A stretch of 64,000 nt of DNA. It comes from Clostridia bacterium (lineage in GTDB: Bacteria > Bacillota > Clostridia > Oscillospirales > Acutalibacteraceae). The stretch covers positions 24,108-88,107 of the forward strand of contig JAFVBH010000058.1 in NCBI GenBank assembly GCA_017480115.1, given 5' to 3'. Numbering within the stretch: the stretch's first letter is position 1; every line of letters starts with the position of its first letter. The notes under the pieces were generated by a model. The model saw nothing but the letters and a program-made list of their open reading frames with translations, was not told the origin of the DNA and searched no databases. A program made the position numbers and the translations under genes. Positions 33,584 to 41,852 of the stretch are shown here, piece after piece.

Positions 33584-36500
33584 TTAATATTCCACTTTCA
33601 CCGTTTTGATCTCAAACGGTCTGAAGCGCAGGGGTATGCCGTTTTCAAACGCTAACGACGCCTGTTCGTCCTCCAGCATATTGGTGATGCGGACGTTTTT
33701 CGTATGCGCGGGCACGGTCAGCGTCGCGTTTGTCTGCGTACCCTCCGCCTCGTACAGCCGGACAATATACGCGCGCTGCGCGTCCTCGCAGGGCTTGACC
33801 GTCTCAATAATGATATTACTCCTGTCGATTCTCGCAAGCTCCGGCGCGGAATAATCTCCCTTTGCCGCAAGCACGGGGTAATTCAGCGCATACGCGGGGT
33901 TGACGACGGTATCGATTGAAAAGCCGTCTCGGCTGTGCGGTAAAAACGAGTACACCGTATGATGCATACCGTCCTTGTCGCCCTCATGGTCGGGACGCAA
34001 ACCGCCCTTGTGCAGCGACAGCGTCAGTCTGCCGCCGTCCACGGTGATGCCGTATTTGGAATCATTCAGGATCGCCACGCCGCTGCGCGGCTCGGACAGA
34101 TCGGTATACTTATGATTCAGCACCTCAAATTTCGCCTGCTCCACGGTGGTGTTGCGGGTCGTCGGGCGTTTCACATAGCCGAACTGAATTTCCTGCCGGG
34201 CAAAATCCTCGCGAATAGAGGTGTCGAAGCAGGTTTTCAGGAACCGGTGATCGTCGTTCCAATCCATGTAGGTATCAAACCGTACCTCGGCGGAGTCGAC
34301 GAAGAAGATCACGTCCTGCGTCAGCGTGCTTTTTTCGGACAACCGATAGGTGTTTCTGATGATATAAGCGACCGCGCCGTCAGAGACGACCTCGCTGGAG
34401 AGCAGCTGCGCGCAGTCGCGGAACTTGCCCGCAATATCGGCGTCAACGTCCCAGTTGTCCCATTCGCTGGGAACGTCCTCCGCCATCAGGAACGTATTCA
34501 GCGCGTATTCGCCGCTTTGCAGATCTCTGTTATCCGCGACGAACGACGCAAACCCGCCTTTCTCGTTGAACCGAACAACCGCATGCGGCGTGATCAAGGT
34601 ATCGTTCTGCCGTTTAAACGCAGAACCGACGCTGATTTTGTCGGGTTTCAACCGCATATGCACGGCGGCAAACGCGCCAAGGGAAACGCCGGCGACGATC
34701 AGTTTTCTGTTGCCTTGTATATCGATATATTCCTGCTGGCGGCAATCAAGATCAAAAATCATATCCTCCGGCGCGTCAATAAACATCGCGTCAGACCGCG
34801 CCATGGGCAGCGTATTTATCAGCGTAACGCCGTCGCCCGTTCCGTCGATCAGGGCGCGGATCTGCGCGTCCGCATCGGCGATCAGCTTGCCGGTTTGCGC
34901 GCGGGACTCCGCATGGGCGCGGTGGATACAGGTGCCGGGCAATATATCATGGAACTGGTTCTTCAAAAGCACCTCCCACAGCGGCGCGATGGCGCTGCTG
35001 TCGGCGAGTTGATCGTTTTTCAGCGCGTCCATGACCGTCAGCAGCTCCAGATCATGCAGCCGCTGCTCGCTCTTGCGGTTGTGCCGCTTGATGGTATGCT
35101 GGTTCGTCAGTGTGCCGCGATGCAGCTCCAAATACAATTCCCCGCGATAGGTATTGGGGTGACGCGCGGTTTGCTCCAGTCGCGCCATAAACGCGCCTGC
35201 GGACATGTTCTCGGATTTTCCGAGCCCGTCCAGATCGGCGATGCGCCTGCCGCTTTCCACCATATCGAAGGTCGGTCCCCCGCCGCCGTCGCCGTAACCG
35301 TAGGCGCAGTATTTCATGTTGGTGACCGCAGGCTGCTCGATCTTTGTAAACCGGTGCGCAATATCCTTGACGTTGGGGAAATGGTGCGTGGTATTGAAAT
35401 GCGCCAGCACCTCGGAGCCGTCGATCCCCTGCCACAGGAAGGTATCGTAAGGGAAACGGTTGGTGTCGTTCCAGCTGATTTTGGTGGTCATAAAGTATTT
35501 GCAGCCGCAGCCCAGCATGATTTGGGGAATCGCGGCGGAATAACCGAAAGTATCCGGCAGCCAAAATACATCGGCAGTATAATCAAAATATTTTCTGGTA
35601 AACCGCTGTCCCCACAAAAACTGCCGGATCATGGATTCGCCCCCGGTGATATTGCAGTCGCATTCCACCCAGACGCCGCCGTTGGGCTCATATCTTCCCT
35701 CTTTGACGCGGGCGCGGATACGCTCGAACAGTTCGGGATAGTACCGGCGGATAAAATCGCTGTGGCAGGAGGAGCTTTGAATAAACCGGTATTCGGGATA
35801 TTCCTCCATCAGCGCAAGGGCGTTAGAATAGGTACGGGCGCATTTTTTAACCGTTTCATCCATATGCCAAAGCCACGCCGTATCCATATGGCTGTGACCG
35901 GTCAGACCGGCAAAAGGCGCGCTGGCGGCGGATTTTTGCGAAAGCGCCCGTTCCAAAATCGGCTTACAGGCGCGCAGCGCGGCGCGAAACGCGTCGTCGT
36001 CCACAAGATCGGCGTCATAATACAAGATGTTATGGATATCATACAGCGCGCTGACGACCTCGCCGCGGCGGAAATCCTTTTCGGGCAGCACGTCCGCCAG
36101 CTGCAAAACCGCCTGCAGATCGAAATAAAACGCCTGTATCTCATGATCTTTTGTGCAGATATACCCGCCGTTGTAGTTATAGCGGTAGCTTTTCAACTCC
36201 TCATGCTCAAAGGGGTGACAGCCGGGGTACAGATGCCCGCAGTACAGCTCCAGCGTCAGCGCAAGAGTCTGCCCCGCAGCGGGCGTTTTGGCGATCAGAT
36301 CGCAAAAATGGTTGCCGTGCCCGGTAAACTGCGCGTTGATCTTGTTGGCAAACGTGCCGTAGGCCTTGCCGTCCACAAACAGCATACCCTCATAGCAGCC
36401 GATGGCGGGCATCAGATAGAGGGGCTGCCCGGCAAGATGCGCAGGCACGGTATAGCTGCCGCGGAACCAGCCGTAATGGTTCTCACCGCCCCAGCTGTCG

Positions 36501-36670
36501 CCGTCCCGTATGGGCGCATATCCGCCCTGCGGGATCTCGGTCAGCCATTGCTCGGTCTCAAACAGGTCGAAATCGATTCTGTCCTGTTTTACAAATATTT
36601 TATCAAAAAGTGAATATTCAAAACGCCGAAGCTTGCCCAGCATTTTGCCGATTTGCGGATTGTTCAGCAT
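33584..36670 (-). CDS. Alpha-mannosidase, glycoside hydrolase family 38
   Basis: This is a 1028-residue cytosolic enzyme that removes alpha-linked mannose. After an N-terminal ~230-residue beta-sandwich, the catalytic domain starts with the zinc motif GLTGHSHMDTAWLWHMDE. It continues with GGVWVECDCNITGGESMIRQ and the nucleophile region FWLPDTFGYSAAIPQIM. HFNTTHHFPN supplies further metal ligands. The helical bundle (LLKNQFHDILPGTCIHRAH) and long C-terminal beta domains complete a full-length enzyme. There is no signal peptide. Its start faces a GPH sugar symporter gene across repeat copy D, suggesting uptake of mannosides and intracellular hydrolysis. Confidence 0.95.
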   Translation of the reverse strand: MLNNPQIGKMLGKLRRFEYSLFDKIFVKQDRIDFDLFETEQWLTEIPQGGYAPIRDGDSWGGENHYGWFRGSYTVPAHLAGQPLYLMPAIGCYEGMLFVDGKAYGTFANKINAQFTGHGNHFCDLIAKTPAAGQTLALTLELYCGHLYPGCHPFEHEELKSYRYNYNGGYICTKDHEIQAFYFDLQAVLQLADVLPEKDFRRGEVVSALYDIHNILYYDADLVDDDAFRAALRACKPILERALSQKSAASAPFAGLTGHSHMDTAWLWHMDETVKKCARTYSNALALMEEYPEYRFIQSSSCHSDFIRRYYPELFERIRARVKEGRYEPNGGVWVECDCNITGGESMIRQFLWGQRFTRKYFDYTADVFWLPDTFGYSAAIPQIMLGCGCKYFMTTKISWNDTNRFPYDTFLWQGIDGSEVLAHFNTTHHFPNVKDIAHRFTKIEQPAVTNMKYCAYGYGDGGGGPTFDMVESGRRIADLDGLGKSENMSAGAFMARLEQTARHPNTYRGELYLELHRGTLTNQHTIKRHNRKSEQRLHDLELLTVMDALKNDQLADSSAIAPLWEVLLKNQFHDILPGTCIHRAHAESRAQTGKLIADADAQIRALIDGTGDGVTLINTLPMARSDAMFIDAPEDMIFDLDCRQQEYIDIQGNRKLIVAGVSLGAFAAVHMRLKPDKISVGSAFKRQNDTLITPHAVVRFNEKGGFASFVADNRDLQSGEYALNTFLMAEDVPSEWDNWDVDADIAGKFRDCAQLLSSEVVSDGAVAYIIRNTYRLSEKSTLTQDVIFFVDSAEVRFDTYMDWNDDHRFLKTCFDTSIREDFARQEIQFGYVKRPTTRNTTVEQAKFEVLNHKYTDLSEPRSGVAILNDSKYGITVDGGRLTLSLHKGGLRPDHEGDKDGMHHTVYSFLPHSRDGFSIDTVVNPAYALNYPVLAAKGDYSAPELARIDRSNIIIETVKPCEDAQRAYIVRLYEAEGTQTNATLTVPAHTKNVRITNMLEDEQASLAFENGIPLRFRPFEIKTVKVEY

Positions 36671-36723
36671 GGTATTACCTCCGTTCGGCTTCTAATATAG
36701 CAAAAAAGACGGGGAGATGCAAG

Positions 36724-37080
36724 TAAATTCTGATTTATCGGCGTTGCCGATAAATCAGAATTTAGGGAGAAGGTAGGAGGGAAGAGGGAGGAGGTTCGGA
36801 AATCGCTTCGCAATTTGGATTTAAATTAAAATATCGGCCTTCGCTTGTAGGGATGGCCATTGGCCATCCGCCGGGTTATGCGCAAAATCAACGGATGCCC
36901 AATGGGCATCCCTACAAATTTGCGGAAACGGGTAGCACGGCGCAAGGCGACAATGTCCCTGACCGTCTCGCAGTGCGCCGTGCTACCCGTTTCCGCAAAT
37001 TCGTCTATAAATCCAAATCGCGCAGCGATTTCCGAACCTCCTCCCTCTTCCCTACTACCTCCTACCTAACTTCTGAATTA
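36724..37080. repeat. Mosaic intergenic repeat, copy D (357 bp, terminal inverted repeats)
   Basis: Left end: a perfect hairpin TAAATTCTGATTTATCGGC / GCCGATAAATCAGAATTTA (36724-36764), then GGGAAGAGGGAGGAGGTTCG and GGAAATCGCTTCGCAATTTG. Right end: the inverted counterpart CAAATCGCGCAGCGATTTCC and CGAACCTCCTCCCTCTTCCC, closing TAACTTCTGAATTA. Inner modules are GGATGGCCATTGGCCATCC, GGATGCCCAATGGGCATCC, and an inverted pair of CGGAAACGGGTAGCACGGCG. This copy separates divergent GH38 and GPH genes and ends 9 bp before a promoter. Confidence 0.9.
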
Positions 37081-37088
37081 TCTCAATA

Positions 37089-37117
37089 TTGACAATATCT
37101 ACCTATTTTATTATAAT
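37089..37117 (+). promoter_or_regulatory. Consensus sigma-A promoter of the GPH symporter gene
   Basis: TTGACA, 17-bp spacer, TATAAT: both boxes are perfect. It begins 9 bp after the end of repeat copy D. Confidence 0.85.
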
Positions 37118-37153
37118 AAAACTGTACAAATTTCCAATTATGGAGGTAGCTGT

Positions 37154-38545
37154 ATGCAAAAATACATGAATTTTAAGGAAATCGCGGCGTATTCCCTCGG
37201 GTTATTCAGCTTTCAGGCGATTGTCGGTTTTCTGAACTCCTATCAGGCGGAATTTTATCATTCCCAAATGGCGGCGAATCTCGCCATCGTCGGCATTCTG
37301 ATTCTGGTCGTCAAGGTGGTTTCCGCCGTTTTCGACCCCGTCGTGGGCAATATGATCGAGCGAAAAAACAGCCCAAAGGGCAAGCTGAAGCCTTTTATTG
37401 CCTACTCGCTCCTCCCGCTGTTGGTGATGACCGTGGTACTGTTTATCAAGGTGCCGCTTACGGGCATCGGACTTTATGCATACATATTTATTACGTTCCT
37501 GCTGTGGAGTATGGCAATGACGCTGGGCGACGTACCCTCGCAGGGCATTGCCTCCGTACTGACGCCGAACCCCACCGAGCGCACCAACGTGATCTCCATC
37601 GCAAATACTTTTAAGCAGATCGGCTTTTCCGCCGCTGCGGTGCTGGTTCCCGTGGTGTGCATCTTGGTACCCGGCGGCTCGCAGGTATTCGGGCTGGAAA
37701 AGGGACAGCAGGACGCGCCCATCAGCGCGAGCGAATACCTTGTAACGGCGATCGTTGTCGGCGTTCTCGGCTGTCTGCTGTTTTCGTTGATTTACTTTAT
37801 CAATAAGGAAAGAGTCCCCTATACCTCAGAAAAAATGAGCTTCGGGGAAATGTTTGCCGCGCTGAAAGCAAACAAACCGCTGATGCTGGTCATTATCTCC
37901 TATTTCCTCGGCGCGGGCAGACAGATGGCGATGGCGATCCAGGTGCAGGCGTCCAGCGCGATCATGGGCAGTGAAAATTATGTGATCGTGCTGGGCATCA
38001 TGACCGGTATCGGCACGATGATCAGCATGGCGATCACGCCGGTGCTGATCAAGAAATTCGGCGAGAAAAAGACCTTTATCGGGCTGTCGCTCTACGGCTT
38101 TATCATCTCCATGGCGGCGTTCCTTGTCTATGCGTTTATCACCGCCAACATGATCGTCATGTTTATCCTGCTGTTCCTCGTGGGTCTGCAATTCGGCGCG
38201 GTCACGCTGATGCCCATGATCATGGTGACGGACTGCGTGGATTATTACGAGTATCAGACCGGTAAGCGCGTGGAGGGCCCCGCGTTCTCCGTGCTGACGC
38301 TGACCATTAAAGTCTGTCTTGCCGTCGGCGCGGCGCTGGGACTGATCTTCGTCCAGCTTTCCGGCTATGACGCAAGCGCGGCGATCGTCACCCAAAGCAC
38401 AAAGAATGTGGTCTACTTTGCCTATGTGGCGATGCCCGGCATCTTCAGCCTGCTGTCGATCTTCCCCATTCTCAAATATGACCTTGTGGGAGAAAAGAAA
38501 CAGCAGATCGCCTTGGAGCTGCAAAAGAGAAGAGAAAACGCATAA
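37154..38545 (+). CDS. GPH-family sugar:cation symporter (MFS)
   Basis: This is a 463-residue membrane transporter with 12 predicted helices. It fits the glycoside-pentoside-hexuronide family: YSLGLFSFQAIVGFLNSYQAEFY in helix 1, VSAVFDPVVGNMIERKNSPKGKLKPFI in the first cytoplasmic loop, TERTNVISIANTFKQIG, and MVTDCVDYYEYQTGKRVEGPAFSVLTL late in the protein. Such carriers import glycosides with Na+ or H+. Being divergent from the GH38 gene, it may bring in a mannose-containing disaccharide. The ribosome binding site is GGAGG, 7-8 nt upstream. Confidence 0.92.
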   Translation: MQKYMNFKEIAAYSLGLFSFQAIVGFLNSYQAEFYHSQMAANLAIVGILILVVKVVSAVFDPVVGNMIERKNSPKGKLKPFIAYSLLPLLVMTVVLFIKVPLTGIGLYAYIFITFLLWSMAMTLGDVPSQGIASVLTPNPTERTNVISIANTFKQIGFSAAAVLVPVVCILVPGGSQVFGLEKGQQDAPISASEYLVTAIVVGVLGCLLFSLIYFINKERVPYTSEKMSFGEMFAALKANKPLMLVIISYFLGAGRQMAMAIQVQASSAIMGSENYVIVLGIMTGIGTMISMAITPVLIKKFGEKKTFIGLSLYGFIISMAAFLVYAFITANMIVMFILLFLVGLQFGAVTLMPMIMVTDCVDYYEYQTGKRVEGPAFSVLTLTIKVCLAVGAALGLIFVQLSGYDASAAIVTQSTKNVVYFAYVAMPGIFSLLSIFPILKYDLVGEKKQQIALELQKRRENA

Positions 38546-38562
38546 CGCATATCGTTATCAAC

Positions 38563-38596
38563 ATCGCAGAGCGTCAATCCTCTGCGATTTTTTTTT
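38563..38596 (+). terminator. Intrinsic terminator of the GPH gene
   Basis: A 9-bp stem (ATCGCAGAG / CTCTGCGAT) is followed by T8-9. Confidence 0.88.
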
Positions 38597-38607
38597 GATT
38601 TATTATG

Positions 38608-39495
38608 TTAAAAATAATCCGTCAACCCGGCGGCTTGCATCGCCTGCCGCATATCGTCGGGTAAGGCGCAGGAAAAGCGCATCTCTGCCCCCGTCACCGG
38701 GTGCGTAAACCTGACCTCGGCGCAATGGAGCGCGGCTCTGCCGATCAGCTCCCGCGACGCGCCGTACATATCGTCGCCCAACAGCGGCGCGCCCTCTGAG
38801 GCGAAATGGACGCGAATCTGATGCGTCCGTCCGGTTTGCGGCATGACCCGCACCAGCGAACAGGTATCCGACGCGGCAAGACTCTCCCACAGCGTCAGCG
38901 CGTCGTCGCCAACGTCACCCGCCGCTCGCAAGGTTTTCATGGGATCGGGACGGTAGATTTTTTTCTCGATTCTGCCGCTGCCCTCAAAGCGTCCCGACGG
39001 CAAGGCAAGATAGGTCTTTTGTATTTTTCCCGCCAGGGTCGCCGCCGCAAGCGCGTGCAGGGCGCATATAACGATGCCGGACGTGCATTTATCCAGCCTG
39101 CCGACCGCGCGAAATACCGGCGAGTCGCCCTTTTGCGAAAAATAAGCCGCAAACCCGTTGGCAAGGGTATCCCCCTGATGGTTATGGGTCGGGTGCATGG
39201 CAAGCCCTGCGGGCTTATTGACGACGAAAATATCCGCGTCCTCATAAATAATATCCAGCGGAATCGCCTCGGGCGCGATGCCGGTGTGATCCTCCGGCAG
39301 GGTCACGGTCAGGGTATCCCCCGCGCGGAGCCGATCGATGGTGCGGATATGCTGCCCGTTCAGCAGAATCCCGTCCGGCAGATTTTTCAGGCTTATCACC
39401 ATATGTGATGATAAGCCTGCGTTTCCGCGCAGGAAATGAACGACTTTCCTGCCGTCATATTCGGTTGGGATCGTATAGGTAATTTTGCGTCTCAT
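38608..39495 (-). CDS. RluA/RluD-family pseudouridine synthase
   Basis: This is a 295-residue RNA-modifying enzyme. An N-terminal S4-like region (RKVVHFLRGNAGLSSHMV, NGQHIRTIDRLRAGD) precedes the catalytic domain IIYEDADIFVVNKPAGLAMHPT. The catalytic Asp is in AVGRLDKCTSG (GRLD motif) near residue 133. QTGRTHQIRVHFASEGAPLLGDDMYG follows. The exact rRNA or tRNA target cannot be told from sequence among the several RluA paralogues typical of Clostridia. The gene is followed on the same strand only by the convergent terminator region. Confidence 0.93.
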   Translation of the reverse strand: MRRKITYTIPTEYDGRKVVHFLRGNAGLSSHMVISLKNLPDGILLNGQHIRTIDRLRAGDTLTVTLPEDHTGIAPEAIPLDIIYEDADIFVVNKPAGLAMHPTHNHQGDTLANGFAAYFSQKGDSPVFRAVGRLDKCTSGIVICALHALAAATLAGKIQKTYLALPSGRFEGSGRIEKKIYRPDPMKTLRAAGDVGDDALTLWESLAASDTCSLVRVMPQTGRTHQIRVHFASEGAPLLGDDMYGASRELIGRAALHCAEVRFTHPVTGAEMRFSCALPDDMRQAMQAAGLTDYF

Positions 39496-39501
39496 GCGAA
39501 T

Positions 39502-41490
39502 TTAAAGGGTCTGCAATCTTGCCGCAACGCGCAGGGCGATCCGCGCGTCGGCGGAATTGACCACGTTGTTGCCGTCCAGATCGGCATAAATCAATATATC
39601 TTTGTCCAACAGGATCAGTCTTGCCGCTGCGCGCAGCAAGATGCGCGCGTCGGCGCTGGTAAGCTTGCCGTCGCCGTTCACGTCGCCCAAAGTACCGGTA
39701 TAGGCGGGGATCGTCTCGGTCACGGTCTTGCCGCAGCGCAGGCAAACGCCGGTACGCACACCGTCCGCACCGATGGCAGCAGGCGTAACAACCGTCCAAT
39801 CCTCAACGAAATGCCCATAGGCAGGGGTGACGGTATCCTCGATTACCGCACCGCAGATCGCGCAAAGGGTTTTGCTGTGCCCGTCGGTTTCGCAGTCCGC
39901 AGCAGTGATTTCTCTGCTCTGCGCGGGGATATGCGCCGCCGGCAGCTCCGCGTAGCGGTCGATGACCTTACCGCACACATTGCAGATCAACACCTTTTCC
40001 TGATCTGCTGTGCAGGAGAATTTCCCGGCAGCCGTATTGCTGACAGGCGAGGAAACGGCGGTCGTCTCCTCGGACGGCACGGTCGTGCCCTGTTCAGACG
40101 GTACAAACCGGTAAACAACGGAATCCTTATCCAATCTTCCGGCATTCACCGCGTCGATATATTCCCAGTTATTCCAAGCATGAATATGTTTACCGCGATC
40201 GATGGGAATGGTATGCTCCTTAGTAATCTTCCCGCAGACCATGCAGTACTTAACCGCAAGCCCGTCCGCCGTCTCCGTCACAGGCTTTACGATCACCCAT
40301 GCGCCGTCCGTATGCCCGACAGGCGCAACCAAACGGGTATGCAGCAGCTCGCCGTGGTCAGTACAGTAAGCGCCCTCCATACCGTAATCGGAACAAGTCG
40401 GCGTTTTAATCATTTGCCACGCCCCCTCGTGATGCGCAGGCAGTGCAGGGGCGGTGGTGGTCGGAACAGGCGGTTCTGTCGTGGTCTCCTCCGGCACCGG
40501 CGCGGCAGTCGGCGCTTCGGTCGTCGGCGCCTCCGTGGTGGGCGGCTCCGTCGTTTCCGCTGTTGTCTCCGGCGGGACATAAGTACTCGAAACATCGGTA
40601 AACATATAGTTCAGTCCAGCTTTGCCTGTGACGCCGGCAATTGAATCGGAAGCCGTGTATTGCCATATATCATAGGTCTTGCTGAAATTGCAGTAATCGC
40701 CGTAATCCGCGATCCAGTGGGCATAGGCGCTCAGGTCGTCAAAGCTGAGGTTTCGCGGCGTCCAGTCGGCAGGCAGATAAACGCCAGCCTGATACCCCGC
40801 AGTTTCCACCGCTGAGCAAAATACCGCGGCAATCGCGCCGTTTTCCGCGGCGGACAAGGCTTTTTGCATATTTGTAGAAGGGCGATAGAACACAGGTAAC
40901 GTCGGCGCAAAGCCTATGCCGCGCAGTTGGGCAACGACCCAGTCGGATTCGTCGGCGACCTCCGCAGCATTGACTGCGGAAGATGAAAAATAGAAACCCG
41001 TCTGCAACCCCGCAGCCGTCGCGTCACGATAAAACTCCGCAAGCTTCATATCAGCGGCGATGATGCCCGAACCGTTCACGCTGATGCCGAAACGCAGGAT
41101 CACGCCCTGCACACCGGCAGCTTTCAGCGCGTCAAAATCCACTGCCGTACAGTCCGCCGAGCTGACGTCCGCAAGCAGCGCGGCACACTCGTATTCCGCC
41201 TGCAACTGCGCATAGCGGAACGCAAACCAGCCCTCTTGACCGTTCTGGCGTGTCCGCGCCCAGCCGTTGCGCACCTCCAGCACTTCAACGATTTCCCCGT
41301 TGGAAAAATAGTCGATCTGCTCCGCATCAGAAGACGGCTCTGCCCGACATACCAGCCGCTTATCCTCGGGAATGGAGATCATATATCTGCCCGGCGTCCC
41401 GGTTTCCGCAGCAAAGGCAGCGATCGCAGTGCAGCACAGGATCGCCAATACCAAAAGAACAGCGATCAGCGCCGATTTTTTATGTTTCAT
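39502..41490 (-). CDS. Secreted SH3b / GH25-like (degenerate) protein with dockerin
   Basis: This is a 662-residue exported protein. Signal peptide: KKSALIAVLLVLAILCCTAI. Residues ~35-95 form an SH3b-like wall-binding domain (RLVCRAEPSSDAEQIDYFSNGEIVEVLEV). Residues ~100-305 have the GH25 lysozyme fold, from LLADVSSADCTAVDFDALKAAG to YDIWQYTASDSIAGVTGKAG. The conserved DxE strand (normally LPVwlDvE) reads TLPVFYRPST, so the catalytic Glu is missing. A Thr/Pro/Glu linker follows, then ~220 residues of repeated CxxC modules (KYCMVCGKITKEHT, LICNVCGKVID, TLCAICGAVIED, GVCLRCGKTV). It ends in a two-repeat dockerin (GDVNGDGKLTSADARILLR; ADLDGNNVVNSADARIALR). The ATG at 41490 follows GAGAGG. Confidence 0.87.
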   Translation of the reverse strand: MKHKKSALIAVLLVLAILCCTAIAAFAAETGTPGRYMISIPEDKRLVCRAEPSSDAEQIDYFSNGEIVEVLEVRNGWARTRQNGQEGWFAFRYAQLQAEYECAALLADVSSADCTAVDFDALKAAGVQGVILRFGISVNGSGIIAADMKLAEFYRDATAAGLQTGFYFSSSAVNAAEVADESDWVVAQLRGIGFAPTLPVFYRPSTNMQKALSAAENGAIAAVFCSAVETAGYQAGVYLPADWTPRNLSFDDLSAYAHWIADYGDYCNFSKTYDIWQYTASDSIAGVTGKAGLNYMFTDVSSTYVPPETTAETTEPPTTEAPTTEAPTAAPVPEETTTEPPVPTTTAPALPAHHEGAWQMIKTPTCSDYGMEGAYCTDHGELLHTRLVAPVGHTDGAWVIVKPVTETADGLAVKYCMVCGKITKEHTIPIDRGKHIHAWNNWEYIDAVNAGRLDKDSVVYRFVPSEQGTTVPSEETTAVSSPVSNTAAGKFSCTADQEKVLICNVCGKVIDRYAELPAAHIPAQSREITAADCETDGHSKTLCAICGAVIEDTVTPAYGHFVEDWTVVTPAAIGADGVRTGVCLRCGKTVTETIPAYTGTLGDVNGDGKLTSADARILLRAAARLILLDKDILIYADLDGNNVVNSADARIALRVAARLQTL

Positions 41491-41852
41491 AAAAGCACCT
41501 CTCATCCGTTTTGCAACTTTTTCACAAAAAAATATTTTAAATTCGGTACAATTTTATACATTCAATTCCCGAGTATTTTTCAGTGTTTTGCATATTTTTT
41601 CCTGCAAAATCTGCATATACACGGTATAATACATTATGAAAAATAATTCCCATTTTTAATTATTTTTGTTTTTTTAAGCTTTTATAATTCTTTAAAAACA
41701 TTTTAGTTTTCAACTTTTCAACATTTTCAACACACTTATCGACATTGGACAAATTATACAAAATTTTCGATCAAAATTTTCCACAAAAAGTTTTGTCCGA
41801 ATTTTCTGCATAAACATGCGACATATATTGCATATTCATACTGCATATTCAG
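41491..41852. other. AT-rich gene-free region with nested inverted repeats
   Basis: No gene is visible. Features are TTTTCAAC repeats around 41710-41740 and an inverted repeat GGACAAA (41748) / TTTGTCC (near 41789) enclosing AAAATTTTCGATCAAAATTTT. A tandem CTGCATATTCA lies just before the lysA stop. No confident promoter was assigned for the GH25-like gene. Confidence 0.5.

Noticed and set aside
33959..36613. An 884-codon open frame on the plus strand opposite the GH38 gene
   Set aside because: It mirrors the codons of an intact GH38 enzyme; high third-position GC produces long antisense frames. No motifs or ribosome binding site support it.
41710..41790. Replication origin suggested by AT-richness and near-matches to DnaA boxes (TTATCGACA, TTTTCCACA)
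   Set aside because: Only two imperfect boxes, no cluster, and no dnaA, dnaN or gidA nearby; such matches are expected in AT-rich DNA.
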